Assembly: GCA_024583055.1 (NCBI GenBank)
Contig: CP102145.1
Location: 806,001 to 870,000 of the forward strand
Length of the DNA stretch: 64,000 nucleotides
Origin: Streptococcus suis
GTDB lineage: Bacteria; Bacillota; Bacilli; Lactobacillales; Streptococcaceae
Direction of reading: 5' to 3'
In this document: positions 54,353 to 63,419 of the stretch, in pieces
Layout: each line of letters opens with the position of its first letter
Position numbering within the stretch: position 1 is the stretch's first letter
Program-made: the position numbers and the translations under genes
Notes under the pieces: model-generated
Seen by the model: the letters and a program-made list of their open reading frames with translations, nothing else
What the model was told of the DNA's origin: nothing
The model's database searches: none

Positions 54353-55222
54353 CTACTCCTTCTCTGTGACCACGCCATCAGCTGTCTTTTCAACTTTCAT
54401 GGCATTCATAGAAATATAGCCCATGCTGACAACGATACCTTCTTGGACTTCTTCTGAATACATGTAGTCCAAGAATTCCTTGGTCAAACCTTCAGGCTCG
54501 CCCTTGGTGTACATATGCTCGTAAGCCCAGATTGGCCAGTCGTTGGTCGCTACATTTTCAGCCGTCGGTTCAAACCCGTTCAATTTAATGGTATGAATTG
54601 ACTCATCTAGATAGGCAAAGGCCAAATAAGAAATCGCTCCTGGCGTTTGGGCTACAATGGACTTAACCATCCCGTTTGAATCCTGTTCCTGACTTTGAAT
54701 GGCTTTTTCACCTTGCATGATGATGCCGTCAAAGGTCGCACGAGAACCCGAACTTGCTGCACGGTTGATAATGGAAATTGGAAGGTCTTTACCACCTAGC
54801 TCCTTCCAGTTGGTAATCTCACCAGTGAAGATTTTACGCAAGTCCTCTGTCGAGATGTCGTCTACTGTCACCTCTTCGTTGACAATGACCGCTAGACCTG
54901 CAACTGCTACCTGATGGTCCACCAGCTGGCTGGCATCAATCCCATCCTTCTCCTCAGCAAATACGTCTGAGTTACCAATTTGGACAGCTCCTGACTGAAC
55001 CTGTGACAAACCAGTACCCGAACCACCACCTTGGACATTGACAGACTTACCGATGTTGACAGAGCCAAATTCATCCGCTGCCGCCTCAACCAGGGGTTGG
55101 AGGGCTGTCGACCCTACTGCTGTAATGGATTCTCCACGATCAATCCATGACGAGCAAGCAGAAAGGGCCAAACTAGAAACTAAAAATAAAGCTGCAATAC
55201 CTAGCTTATGCTTTTTTTTCAT
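54353..55222 (-). CDS. pstS: Phosphate-binding lipoprotein PstS (second pst locus)
   Basis: 289 residues. Signal peptide with lipobox LALSAC (Cys about 23), then [21 protein letters not shown] and [24 protein letters not shown], the phosphate-binding loops in the usual order (unlike the PstS at 19006-19887). AAAGGA precedes the ATG. It is the first gene of the second pst operon, under a good sigma-A promoter at 55310-55338. Confidence 0.93.
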   Translation of the reverse strand: MKKKHKLGIAALFLVSSLALSACSSWIDRGESITAVGSTALQPLVEAAADEFGSVNIGKSVNVQGGGSGTGLSQVQSGAVQIGNSDVFAEEKDGIDASQLVDHQVAVAGLAVIVNEEVTVDDISTEDLRKIFTGEITNWKELGGKDLPISIINRAASSGSRATFDGIIMQGEKAIQSQEQDSNGMVKSIVAQTPGAISYLAFAYLDESIHTIKLNGFEPTAENVATNDWPIWAYEHMYTKGEPEGLTKEFLDYMYSEEVQEGIVVSMGYISMNAMKVEKTADGVVTEKE

Positions 55223-55274
55223 GTCGTTTTTTCCTTTACATTTTTCAGTGGAATCTCCTCTATTTTATGTATTT

Positions 55275-55291
55275 TTTACATAGAATTTACA
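55275..55291 (+). promoter_or_regulatory. Pho-box-like repeat in the leader of the second pst operon
   Basis: TTTACA-N5-TTTACA on the plus strand, identical in half-sites and spacing to that at 19954-19970 but oriented against the gene and lying downstream of the predicted transcription start (about +12 to +28). If bound, it would more likely repress than activate. Confidence 0.5.
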
Positions 55292-55309
55292 AGATTTTTC
55301 CACCATTCC

Positions 55310-55338
55310 ACTATAACATATAACCGTACAAGTTGCAA
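55310..55338 (-). promoter_or_regulatory. Sigma-A promoter of the second pst operon
   Basis: TTGCAA (55333-55338), 17-bp spacer, TATAGT (55310-55315) with a TG two bases upstream, on the minus strand, 88 bp before pstS. Confidence 0.68.
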
Positions 55339-55358
55339 AAATAATCTGCTTGCATCTC

Positions 55359-56660
55359 TTAAAAACGAAGGCCTTTGGGAAAGCTGTTTTTCAAGGTCCC
55401 ATTGACAATTTTTGCAAATCCCAGACCATTGCCAGCAACCGCTACCTGATACCAACCATTAGGCAAATCCTTGGACACTTCAAGAGGCTGACCAGCCACA
55501 TAGGCGGTGAAATCATCCAAGCCAATGTCCACTCGTTTTTTCACCTCATGGCTATGCAGGGCAAGACCAAGGGCAAAACTTGGCTCGAAACGTTTCTTCT
55601 TGAAAACGCCCAGATGAAGACCATTTCGGGCAATCTTAACCTTGGATAAGTCTGGCAGACCGGCAGGCAAGAGATAGAGATTGTCGCCAAAGACCTGCAG
55701 GAGACCGTCCAACTGAACCCGCAACTGCTGTTCCGCAAACTCCTTCCAGAGCTGGCTTTGTTCCCGGTTGAGATTGGACTTGCCAGACTTGACTTTCTTG
55801 CTTCTTCCCTGACCGACATAGCGGAACTTGGCCACAAATTGCCCTTCCCCCTTGAAATGGTGCGGATACATACGAGCCGTCTCAGGACAGCCAATGCCCT
55901 CCACCATTCCATTTATTTTAGGAATATCCACCAACTCTAGATGAAATTCTTCTACTAACCAGGCTACAATTTCTTCGTTTTCCTCAGGCGACCAGGTGCA
56001 GGTTGAATAAATCAGTTGTCCCTGGGGAGCCAGCATCTCTATTGCAGACTCCAAGATTTCTCTCTGTAGAGCCGCACATTGGGCCGGGTAGTCCGCAGAC
56101 CAGTACTGAATGGCATCCGGATCCTTGCGGAACATGCCCTCACCTGAGCAGGGGGCATCCAGAACAATCATATCGAAATAGGAAGGGAAAACCTTTGCCA
56201 AACGGTCGGCTGATTCATTGGTCACGATAACATTTCTGGCAGCAAACCGTTCAATATTTTCAGCTAAAATCTTGGAACGCTTGGCCGATATTTCGTTACT
56301 GACCAAGAGGCCAGTATTATCCAAATAGGAAAGCAGGTGGGTCGACTTGCCTCCTGGGGCTGCCGCCAAGTCCAGGACTTTCATCCCTTTTGCAGGCGCA
56401 GCTACTTGACCGACAATCTGAGCGGCCGGTTCCTGGGAATAGACCAGACCTGTCACGTGCTCAGGGGATTTTCCTGAAACTTTGCCATAGTAAGACCAGG
56501 GCATGTCCGGAATGGCATCCGCAAATTCCATCTGGGTCTCTTTAAGCGGATTGGTCCGAAAACCTGAAACAGCTGGCTGGTCAAAACTCTCAAAAAATGC
56601 TTGGGCTTCTGGTCCAAGCAATTCACTATATTTATCAATAAAATCTTGTGGTAAATTCAT
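55359..56660 (-). CDS. RsmF/YebU-type rRNA cytosine-C5 methyltransferase (NOL1/NOP2/sun)
   Basis: 433 residues. SAM-binding motif LDLAAAPGGKSTHLLSYL, the catalytic DAPCSGEGMFRKDP (Cys) and the second Cys in IYSTCTWSPEENE identify an m5C methyltransferase. The N-terminal domain (about 1-80) and a C-terminal PUA-like region (about 330-430) fit RsmF-type enzymes acting on 16S rRNA. It overlaps the IMPase gene by 4 bp and ends just before the second pst promoter. Confidence 0.9.
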   Translation of the reverse strand: MNLPQDFIDKYSELLGPEAQAFFESFDQPAVSGFRTNPLKETQMEFADAIPDMPWSYYGKVSGKSPEHVTGLVYSQEPAAQIVGQVAAPAKGMKVLDLAAAPGGKSTHLLSYLDNTGLLVSNEISAKRSKILAENIERFAARNVIVTNESADRLAKVFPSYFDMIVLDAPCSGEGMFRKDPDAIQYWSADYPAQCAALQREILESAIEMLAPQGQLIYSTCTWSPEENEEIVAWLVEEFHLELVDIPKINGMVEGIGCPETARMYPHHFKGEGQFVAKFRYVGQGRSKKVKSGKSNLNREQSQLWKEFAEQQLRVQLDGLLQVFGDNLYLLPAGLPDLSKVKIARNGLHLGVFKKKRFEPSFALGLALHSHEVKKRVDIGLDDFTAYVAGQPLEVSKDLPNGWYQVAVAGNGLGFAKIVNGTLKNSFPKGLRF

Positions 56661-57418
56661 GATGTTAGATACCTTTTTACTTCTTCAACATTGGCGTCGG
56701 CCACCAAGAGAACATACTCCCGTCCCTGGTAAAGTGGCTGGTCATTTTCCAAACTCAGGAGACTGAACCCAAGGGCCTGACCAAGTATGGCTGCTGCCGC
56801 ATAATCCCAGGGGTAAATATAGGAAGCGTAGGCCAGAAGACGACCCTTCAAAACCTGTAAAAAGCCGATTCCAGCACTTCCTACCGATCGCGTCCCCAGG
56901 GTTTGCTGGGCCAAATCCCGCAAACCATAGGCATTTTCTGCATAAATCTTGGCATTGAGCCCCAGCAAACTGTAGGCAAAATCCTTCTTCTGGGGAGCAG
57001 GCAAGAGTTGGTCATTGAGCTTGACAGGGTAGTTAGCACCACCATGCAAAATCTCATCATTCATGAGGTCGTAAATGACCGCAAAAATCCCTTTTCCTTC
57101 TTCAAAATAAGCCAGCATAATGGCAAAATCCGCCTTCTGCGCGATAAAATTCGTGGTCCCGTCAATTGGGTCGATGACCCAGACATGACCAGTATCAATG
57201 CTGGAAACATCGCCACCTTCTTCACCCAAGATATGGTCGTCAGAATAATGCGATAAAATAGCCTGACTGAGACGCTCCTGGATAGCCATATCCACATGGG
57301 TTACCAAGTCCTGGGGATTAGTCTTTGCAGTGATTTCCAACTGGTCGTCCAGATGTTCCAGGAGAAAGTCCCCGGCTTCCTTGACAATCGTCAGGGCAAA
57401 CTGATATTTAGCGTCCAA
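56657..57418 (-). CDS. Inositol monophosphatase family protein
   Basis: 253 residues with the two metal-site motifs [10 protein letters not shown] and [14 protein letters not shown] and the C-terminal [16 protein letters not shown]. The family dephosphorylates inositol-1-phosphate, PAP or NADP; the true substrate in streptococci is unclear. It lies in a conserved set: spx, UPF0223, IMPase, rsmF-like, with overlaps at both ends (11 and 4 bp). Confidence 0.92.
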   Translation of the reverse strand: MDAKYQFALTIVKEAGDFLLEHLDDQLEITAKTNPQDLVTHVDMAIQERLSQAILSHYSDDHILGEEGGDVSSIDTGHVWVIDPIDGTTNFIAQKADFAIMLAYFEEGKGIFAVIYDLMNDEILHGGANYPVKLNDQLLPAPQKKDFAYSLLGLNAKIYAENAYGLRDLAQQTLGTRSVGSAGIGFLQVLKGRLLAYASYIYPWDYAAAAILGQALGFSLLSLENDQPLYQGREYVLLVADANVEEVKRYLTS

Positions 57419-57686
57419 GTCTGACCACCCCCTTCTGCCTTTCTTGGGCAGCCTTGACTACACGGTAGCTAGAGTAGCCAGAAACATCCTCAAAATCACG
57501 GTCAATTTGCTTTTCTTGGGCCTTACTGGGAACCACTTCCTTGAAGGCACGGTAGGCTGTCAAAACCTGTCCTGCATCAGCTCCCTTTTCATAGGCCAGC
57601 TCCACCTGATTCAAAAAAGAAAGCACGGAGGAAATCTCCTCTGTGCTCCACGAAAAATCAAGTGGATATGAATAATTTTTGTTCAT
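57408..57686 (-). CDS. UPF0223 family protein
   Basis: 92 residues: [31 protein letters not shown], read here as [12 protein letters not shown] and [11 protein letters not shown], is the UPF0223 N-terminus. Function unknown. It follows spx by 6 bp and overlaps the IMPase gene by 11 bp; the three are probably co-transcribed. Confidence 0.92.
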   Translation of the reverse strand: MNKNYSYPLDFSWSTEEISSVLSFLNQVELAYEKGADAGQVLTAYRAFKEVVPSKAQEKQIDRDFEDVSGYSSYRVVKAAQERQKGVVRLGR

Positions 57687-57692
57687 ATCAAT

Positions 57693-58094
57693 TTATCCTA
57701 TTTCTGCTCGCAATGTAGCATTTTTTAATTCTTGTTTACGGTATTTTCTAGGAAGGAAGGCACGGATTTCATCTTCGTTAAACCCAATCTGCATCCGCTT
57801 TTCATCCAAGATAATGGGACGACGCAAGAGACTCGGATAGGTTTCTATCAATTCAATCAATTGACCAATGGACAGGTCATCGACATCCACATTCAACTTT
57901 TGAAAAACCTTAGAACGTGTCGAAATGAGGTCATCCGTTCCATTTTCTGTCAAGGCTAAAATTTGCTTAAGCTCGACAGCAGTCAGCGGACTGGTCATAA
58001 TATTGTGCTCAATAAAAGGGACTTCATGATTGGTCAACCATGTACGCGCCTTGCGACAACTAGTACAGCTTGGCGATAAAAACAAGGTAATCAT
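57693..58094 (-). CDS. spx: Spx-family transcriptional regulator
   Basis: 133 residues of the ArsC-like Spx fold. The redox switch CTSC is at about residues 10-13 in [14 protein letters not shown]. The alpha-helix used to contact RNA polymerase and the conserved [26 protein letters not shown] region are present. Spx binds the alpha subunit of RNA polymerase and redirects transcription in oxidative and envelope stress. Streptococci have two (SpxA1, SpxA2); [17 protein letters not shown] suggests the SpxA1 type, though I am not sure. Confidence 0.92.
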   Translation of the reverse strand: MITLFLSPSCTSCRKARTWLTNHEVPFIEHNIMTSPLTAVELKQILALTENGTDDLISTRSKVFQKLNVDVDDLSIGQLIELIETYPSLLRRPIILDEKRMQIGFNEDEIRAFLPRKYRKQELKNATLRAEIG

Positions 58095-58130
58095 CTGTTT
58101 CAGCTCCCTTCTACATTCCTAATCACTTAT

Positions 58131-58159
58131 ATTATATCGCAACTTTAGAACGTTTTCAA
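58131..58159 (-). promoter_or_regulatory. Sigma-A promoter of spx
   Basis: TTGAAA (58154-58159), 17-bp spacer, TATAAT (58131-58136) on the minus strand, 36 bp before the spx ATG. Confidence 0.72.
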
Positions 58160-58173
58160 GGCTATTCCTGGAT

Positions 58174-58905
58174 TTATTCCTCTTTCTTAATCAAAATGTC
58201 GATTTTTTTCTCCAACTCCTGAATCTTCAAACCTTGTTCCTCGATTTTGGCAAGGAGAATATCCATCTTGGTCTCGCGCTCATTGTCGGTAAAAAAGCGG
58301 GTAATGGTCGAGGTCACCATACCGAAGGTGCAGATGCCAATCAACATCAGGAGGATGGCCATAATTTTTGAAATAGTATCCGTAGGAACAATATCCCCGT
58401 AACCAACCGTTGTCATGGTCACAATAGACCACCAGAGGGCATCAAAGAAGGACTTCTTCTCGATGATAGACAGGACCCCACTGGCCACTAGGACAGCTGA
58501 TACATTGAGCATCAGAACCTTGGACAGGCTATTGGTGTGGAGGAGCTTATTGAGCGTGTCCCAGAAACGATTGGACAGGGCAAAAATGCGGGCAACCTTG
58601 ACCAGGCGAAAAAGCCGCGCCAGCCGACCAATCTGCAGGAAACGAAAGACCGAATCGAAGGGAATAATGGCAATCAATTCTAAGATATGGTCCTGTATGT
58701 ATTGCAGATTATCTTCTGCATAATAAAGCTGAACGAAATAGTCCACTACAAAAATGAACCAGAGGCACCAATCCAAGGTCTGAAAGCCAGAATTATACAC
58801 AAGGCTGGTATCCAGTAGTTCCAAGACAATCAAAAGAACGTAGGCCAGGGCCAGATAGGTCATGACCTTTTCATAAATAGGGTGTTGGACCCATTTTTTA
58901 ATCAT
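58174..58905 (-). CDS. Potassium channel, voltage-gated-like (6 TM)
   Basis: 243 residues from ATG 58905 (MIKKWVQHPIYEKVM). An S1-S4 module is followed by the pore; the S4-like segment RFLQIGRLARLFRLVKVARI has Arg/Lys about every third residue, and the selectivity filter is TMTTVGYGDIVPTD. The C-terminus is a short coiled coil (EEQGLKIQELEKKIDIL). It would conduct potassium; gating by voltage is inferred from S4. The frame runs 11 codons upstream into ribF; the two genes overlap by 8 bp with the chosen start. Confidence 0.88.
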   Translation of the reverse strand: MIKKWVQHPIYEKVMTYLALAYVLLIVLELLDTSLVYNSGFQTLDWCLWFIFVVDYFVQLYYAEDNLQYIQDHILELIAIIPFDSVFRFLQIGRLARLFRLVKVARIFALSNRFWDTLNKLLHTNSLSKVLMLNVSAVLVASGVLSIIEKKSFFDALWWSIVTMTTVGYGDIVPTDTISKIMAILLMLIGICTFGMVTSTITRFFTDNERETKMDILLAKIEEQGLKIQELEKKIDILIKKEE

Positions 58906-59821
58906 GCTGCCCCCAGTTGAGTGAATAGGCTTCATCACTCTTCATCTGCTCCATCAGAGCCTCAATGCCATCAAACTTAATCATGTCACGGATTTTTTCC
59001 AACCAGAAAATAGTCATGCTTTCTCCGTAGATAAAGTCTTCAAAGTCAAAAATATGGGCCTCAATCCGCAGTTCAGTCCCATCAAAGGTGACATTTTTCC
59101 CTACGCTGGTCATGGCTCGGTAACGTCGGCCACCGACCTCTACATCTGCTACATAAACACCGTCCGACGGCAGATGAACTCTATCGTAAGGAGCCAGATT
59201 AGCGGTAGGATAGCCAATAGTTCGACCCCTAGCATCCCCGTGAACAACCAAGCCTTGAGTCGTAAAGGTGTGACCCAACAATTGATTAGCCAGGGTGACA
59301 TTCCCTTCTTTAATAGCTTGGCGAATGCGGGTGGAAGAAATTTTTTCACCGCCCATGGTCACTGCCTCCACAACCTCAACCCGACCATCAAACAGTTCTG
59401 CCAAAGCCGTAACATCTGCTCTGCAATTGCCAAAATGATAGTCGAAACCTGCCACCAAGACCTGAGCCTTGAGCCCCTTGATGTAGCGTTCTACAAATTG
59501 CTCCGGCTGATTGCTGGCAAATTCACTGGTAAAGGGCGTCAAAAATAGCCGGTCTACACCATGGTCTGCCAAGAGCTGGTAGCGTTGCTCCGGGCTGGTC
59601 AAATGAAGGAGTAAGTCCGGCGAGAAGCGGGCAAAAGCCAGCTTGGGTGACTCAGGAAAGGTCAAAACCGTCACGGTCAACCCCTCTTGATCCGCTATTT
59701 TTCTGGCCCGCTGCAAGAGTGCCTGGTGGCCCAGGTGAATCCCATCAAAATAACCCAAAACCAGCACCGTAGGCTCCTGCTGGTTCAAATCCCTGTAATC
59801 ATTTATCTCTATAATTTCCAT
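58898..59821 (-). CDS. ribF: Bifunctional riboflavin kinase / FMN adenylyltransferase
   Basis: 307 residues. The N-terminal FAD synthetase domain has VLGYFDGIHLGHQALLQRAR and the SSTRIRQAIKEGNV motif; the C-terminal flavokinase domain has GRTIGYPTANL. It makes FMN and FAD. The start has no Shine-Dalgarno site: TGATAAAAT ends 8 nt before ATG 59821, so a leaderless or nearly leaderless mRNA is possible. It lies 33 bp behind truB, as in many bacteria. Confidence 0.95.
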   Translation of the reverse strand: MEIIEINDYRDLNQQEPTVLVLGYFDGIHLGHQALLQRARKIADQEGLTVTVLTFPESPKLAFARFSPDLLLHLTSPEQRYQLLADHGVDRLFLTPFTSEFASNQPEQFVERYIKGLKAQVLVAGFDYHFGNCRADVTALAELFDGRVEVVEAVTMGGEKISSTRIRQAIKEGNVTLANQLLGHTFTTQGLVVHGDARGRTIGYPTANLAPYDRVHLPSDGVYVADVEVGGRRYRAMTSVGKNVTFDGTELRIEAHIFDFEDFIYGESMTIFWLEKIRDMIKFDGIEALMEQMKSDEAYSLNWGQHD

Positions 59822-59829
59822 AACAGTTT

Positions 59830-59838
59830 ATTTTATCA
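59830..59838 (-). promoter_or_regulatory. Extended -10-like box directly before ribF
   Basis: TGATAAAAT on the minus strand, with 8 nt between the -10 and ATG 59821. Weaker than the truB box. Confidence 0.4.
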
Positions 59839-59854
59839 TATTTTTGGACGAAAT

Positions 59855-60733
59855 CTAGGCAAAAACCTTGCTTGGTTTGTAGAGGTCGTCTCGTTTTTCA
59901 AAAACAGCAATCAACTTGTCCTCATATAAGCCAGCTACTCGGTCTGCACTGGCATCCAATTGTAGAAAACGGCCAAAGCCAGCATCTACCACCTGCTCTT
60001 CATTCAAGGTCACAATCGGCAGGTCACCAATGCCTTGCTCAATGGGACGAAGGAAGGAGAAATCATCTCTAGCAACCAAGGCCGCTATTTCCTCCAAGGT
60101 CAGTGCGTCATCCAGGCACATGCCTGCTGAACCAGTCCGCTCCAATTTGGACATGTGGCTGGCATAACCTAGCTTAGCACCCAGGTCCACAGACAGGGTC
60201 CGAACATAGGTTCCCTTGCCGCATTTGACACGGAACGTAAATCTGGCACAGCCGTCTGACAGCTGAATAGGGCTAGTGCGTTCAAAGCTGTAAATGTCCA
60301 CCTGGCGTTGGGGACGCTCTACCTGCTCTCCTGCTCGTGCATATTCATAGAGCTTACGGCCATTGACCTTGACAGCTGAGTACATAGGCGGAATCTGGGT
60401 AATCCGACCGACAAAGCTAGCCATAGCCTCATCCACTGCCTGCTCTGCTATTTCCAAAACAGGCGTCGTCTCCAAAGTTTCCCCGGACGCATCTTCTGTC
60501 GTAGTCGAGTAGCCAATGGTAATCTCGCCCTCGTAGACCTTGCCCTCCTCCTGCATGAACTCAATCATGCGAGTAGCCTTGCCGACCGCAATGGGCAGAA
60601 CACCTGTCACATCTGGGTCCAGGGTCCCGCCATGGCCAATTTTCTTTTCCTGTAGGATCTTGCGGAGCTTGAAAACCGCATCATGACTGGTCATGCCAGC
60701 CTCTTTTTTCAAATTGATAATTCCTGAAATCAT
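59855..60733 (-). CDS. truB: tRNA pseudouridine-55 synthase
   Basis: 292 residues. The catalytic Asp is in [22 protein letters not shown]; the [19 protein letters not shown] and [17 protein letters not shown] blocks are typical. It makes pseudouridine 55 in tRNA. TATAAT ends 7 nt before ATG 60733 with no ribosome-binding site, so the transcript is probably leaderless. ribF follows 33 bp downstream. Confidence 0.96.
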   Translation of the reverse strand: MISGIINLKKEAGMTSHDAVFKLRKILQEKKIGHGGTLDPDVTGVLPIAVGKATRMIEFMQEEGKVYEGEITIGYSTTTEDASGETLETTPVLEIAEQAVDEAMASFVGRITQIPPMYSAVKVNGRKLYEYARAGEQVERPQRQVDIYSFERTSPIQLSDGCARFTFRVKCGKGTYVRTLSVDLGAKLGYASHMSKLERTGSAGMCLDDALTLEEIAALVARDDFSFLRPIEQGIGDLPIVTLNEEQVVDAGFGRFLQLDASADRVAGLYEDKLIAVFEKRDDLYKPSKVFA

Positions 60734-60740
60734 AGATTTA

Positions 60741-60749
60741 ATTATACCA
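60741..60749 (-). promoter_or_regulatory. Extended -10 promoter of truB, leaderless candidate
   Basis: TGGTATAAT on the minus strand; 7 nt separate the -10 from ATG 60733. The spacer region overlaps the terminator of the YeiH gene at 60748-60778. Confidence 0.6.
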
Positions 60750-60778
60750 TAAAAGGACCGCTCTTGTGAGCAAGTCCT
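60748..60778 (-). terminator. Terminator behind the YeiH-family gene
   Basis: AGGACTTGCTC and GAGCGGTCCT form an imperfect stem around ACAA, followed by TTTTATG on the minus strand. Confidence 0.6.
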
Positions 60779-60790
60779 CGCTTACTTTCT

Positions 60791-60869
60791 AAGAAGCTGT
60801 ATTTACAAGTAAATGTCATTTAGAAAATTTCCTTAGTTAAAGGTGTTGAACTGTAAATACAGGTTCTTA
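60791..60869. repeat. MITE-like repeat, short copy
   Basis: A 79-bp element with terminal inverted repeats: AAGAAGCTGTATTTACAAG on the left, reverse complement of the right end AAGAACCTGTATTTACAG. It shares both ends and parts of its interior with 13424-13584 but lacks about 80 bp of the middle. It lies between the YeiH gene and its terminator. Confidence 0.7.
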
Positions 60870-60878
60870 AATTCCTGA

Positions 60879-61907
60879 CTAGCCAATCATCCCTAGCAGA
60901 TACTGCAAGAGGAGGGAGATACAGGTAATGCTAATCCAGCAGCTAGCCCCCAGCAGAATGGCTCTTCCACCTGTCCTGAGCAGATGAAGCAGGTCTGTCT
61001 TAAGTCCAATCGCTGCCATGGCCATGGTGATGAAGAACTTAGACAAATCCTTGACGGGCGCAAAAATTGCTTGAGAATAGCCCAGACCAGTCCAAATCGT
61101 CGTAAAAAGACTGGCCCCAAGGAAAAAGAGGATAAAGGTCGGAAAGACCGTTTTGAGCGAGAAATCTGACTGGCTGGACCGAGCTTTTTGGGCTTGCAGA
61201 ATGGCCAGAACAAGAGTAATCGGTATGATGGCCAGAGTTCGTGTCAATTTGACTGTTACACCTGTATCTAGGGTCTGACTTCCCAGCTGGTAAAGATTAT
61301 CCCAGGTGCTTGCTGCCGCTGTGACAGAGGAGGTATCATTGATGGCAGTTCCTACAAACAAGCCAAATTCTTGACCCGATTGGGTGGAAAATCCCAGGAT
61401 TTGTCCTAAACTGGGAAATAGCAGTGCTGCCAAGAGATTAAAGAAAAAAATCACCGAGATGGCTTGGGCAACCTCTTCATCCTTGGCCTTGATAACAGGC
61501 GCTGTTGCTGCAATGGCAGAACCCCCACAAATCGAAGAACCAACTCCGACTAGGATTGCAATCGGCGCTTCAATCGCAAAATACTTGTGCCCAAGATAGG
61601 CCACTAGCAGGGCTGTTGAAATCGTCGCAAGGATAATAGGCACGGACTGCTTGCCAGTCTCCCAGATGACACCCAGATTGAGACCAAACCCTAGTAGAAT
61701 AACCGCATATTGCAATATTTTTTTAGATGTAAAGGCCAATCCAGCATCCAAAACATAGCTATCCTTGATAAAAAATGCTAAGACCAGTCCTATTATCAAG
61801 GCAAAGACTGCTCCACCAACCAGCGGAAATTGACTTCCCAGCCACTGACTGGCCAAGGCAATAATGGCACAAACACCGATACTAGCTGCTTTTTTCCTAA
61901 ATTCCAT
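60879..61907 (-). CDS. YeiH/PSE family putative sulfate exporter
   Basis: 342-residue membrane protein of the YeiH (PSE, UPF0324) family with about ten hydrophobic segments. The family block GSSICGGSAIAATAPVIKAKDEEVA and VGTAINDTSSVTAA is clear. Start ATG 61907 (MEFRKKAAS) has GGGGGAGG five bases before; the longer open frame upstream lacks a site. The family is predicted to export sulfate or a related anion; evidence is thin. No LysR regulator is adjacent. Confidence 0.85.
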   Translation of the reverse strand: MEFRKKAASIGVCAIIALASQWLGSQFPLVGGAVFALIIGLVLAFFIKDSYVLDAGLAFTSKKILQYAVILLGFGLNLGVIWETGKQSVPIILATISTALLVAYLGHKYFAIEAPIAILVGVGSSICGGSAIAATAPVIKAKDEEVAQAISVIFFFNLLAALLFPSLGQILGFSTQSGQEFGLFVGTAINDTSSVTAAASTWDNLYQLGSQTLDTGVTVKLTRTLAIIPITLVLAILQAQKARSSQSDFSLKTVFPTFILFFLGASLFTTIWTGLGYSQAIFAPVKDLSKFFITMAMAAIGLKTDLLHLLRTGGRAILLGASCWISITCISLLLQYLLGMIG

Positions 61908-61996
61908 CCTAACCTCCCCCAAAGGAAACTTTTCAAACATTATACTCTTTTTCTGTAAAAAATGCCTGGGAGGGATGATAAACACCTCAGGCCCAT

Positions 61997-62023
61997 TAGA
62001 AAAGACCCGCACAAGCAGGTCTT
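61997..62023 (-). terminator. Terminator behind susH
   Basis: AAGACCTGC and GCGGGTCTT form a 9-bp stem (one T-G pair) around TTGT, followed by TTC on the minus strand. Confidence 0.7.
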
Positions 62024-62039
62024 GAATTTTAGGGGGCAG

Positions 62040-63401
62040 TTAATCTAGAGCGGTGACTTGGTAGTCACCCTCAATATAGAAAGTCGATGTCAGGCTTTCC
62101 TGCCCGTCATTGACAAGGATTTCCACACAGTTGGTGTCAACCAAGACCAGCAAGTCTGTCGCTTGGACAGTAACTGCTCGGCGAACCGTTGGCCACTCTT
62201 CTTCCCCAGCCTGCTGGATCTTGAGATGACTACGGTCAATATAGACTTCTTGGTTTTCCTTATCGTAACCAAATTGCAGGTAATCTTGGTCGCTTCCTAG
62301 TTTTAGTTCAAAACTATCTTCCAGTTTAAGAGAAAGCTTGCTTGGACCTTGAATAACTTGACCGATTTCAATATCCTTGAAAGCTTCCAAGACACTTGTT
62401 GGCAGAACTTGGTGCAAGCCGTTTTCAGTCTTCTTGAGAATACGTGGAAGGGTCATCTGACCGTACCACTTATGACCCAGGTCATTGGTCACCAACTTGC
62501 GACCCCAAGTGTGCATCCAGGCTACCATGACACGTTCGCCTTCTGGACCTTGGGTAGTCTGAGCTGCGTAGAAGTCATGTCCGTGGTCAATTTCCTTAAA
62601 GGAATCTGCCACAAAGACCTTCTTATCCCAGTCCACATGACCTGTCACAAAGATGTTGGAGTTGATATTGATAAAGTCATTCTCATCTTTTTGGTAACGC
62701 ATGGGAGAGATAATCAGGTACTCTTGACCGTCCACTTCAAAGTAGTCAGGACATTCCCAGACAAATCCTTGGTTAGCCTCACCTTTCAAGAAGATAGACT
62801 CAAATTTCCAATCCGTCAGGTTGGGAGAGCTGAGCAAGACGATACAGCCGACATTGTCCTTATGCTTGGTTGCGACAACAGAGTAATAGTGACCATCTTT
62901 CTCAAAAATCTTCGGATCGCGGAAATCATTTGCGATCACTTCTTCTGGCAGTCCATCTGCTGTTGCGACTGGATTCTGCTCGATTTTTTCAAAGTGAATA
63001 CCGTCAGTTGAGAAGGCCATGTTCTGAACTTGGCTAACTGTCCCATCTTCATTGTTGATATGACCAGTATACATGAGCCAGAGGACATCATCTTTGACAA
63101 TGGCAGAGCCCGAGAAACAGCCGTCTTTATCGTAAGCTTTATCCGGAGCTAGGGCAACTGGAAGTTGTTCCCAGTTGACCAAGTCCTTACTTTTTGCATG
63201 CCCCCAGTGCATCGGTCCCCAAACACTCTCGTAAGGGTTGAATTGGTAGAACAAATGGTATTCTCCACGGAAGTAGATAAATCCATTGGGGTCGTTTATC
63301 CAGCCTGTTTCTGGTGTTAAATGGGCTTGCGGTTTGAAAATCGGATTGACATTTCCTTTTTCTGTCTGAATAAATTGATTGGCTTTATCAACTGTTTTCA
63401 C
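62040..63401 (-). CDS. susH: Sucrose-6-phosphate hydrolase, GH32 family
   Basis: 453 residues. GH32 catalytic residues are visible: the nucleophile Asp in GWINDPNGF (about 33-41), the stabiliser in NDFRDPKIF and the acid/base Glu in VWECPDYFEV. The C-terminal beta-sandwich spans about 340-453. It splits sucrose (phosphate) or fructo-oligosaccharides. It lies 18 bp behind a carbohydrate-binding lipoprotein gene, as in the pneumococcal sus operon (susT1-susT2-susX-susH), so the substrate probably enters by an ABC transporter. Confidence 0.92.
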   Translation of the reverse strand: MKTVDKANQFIQTEKGNVNPIFKPQAHLTPETGWINDPNGFIYFRGEYHLFYQFNPYESVWGPMHWGHAKSKDLVNWEQLPVALAPDKAYDKDGCFSGSAIVKDDVLWLMYTGHINNEDGTVSQVQNMAFSTDGIHFEKIEQNPVATADGLPEEVIANDFRDPKIFEKDGHYYSVVATKHKDNVGCIVLLSSPNLTDWKFESIFLKGEANQGFVWECPDYFEVDGQEYLIISPMRYQKDENDFININSNIFVTGHVDWDKKVFVADSFKEIDHGHDFYAAQTTQGPEGERVMVAWMHTWGRKLVTNDLGHKWYGQMTLPRILKKTENGLHQVLPTSVLEAFKDIEIGQVIQGPSKLSLKLEDSFELKLGSDQDYLQFGYDKENQEVYIDRSHLKIQQAGEEEWPTVRRAVTVQATDLLVLVDTNCVEILVNDGQESLTSTFYIEGDYQVTALD

Positions 63402-63419
63402 AGGCAGCCTCCTTTTAAA

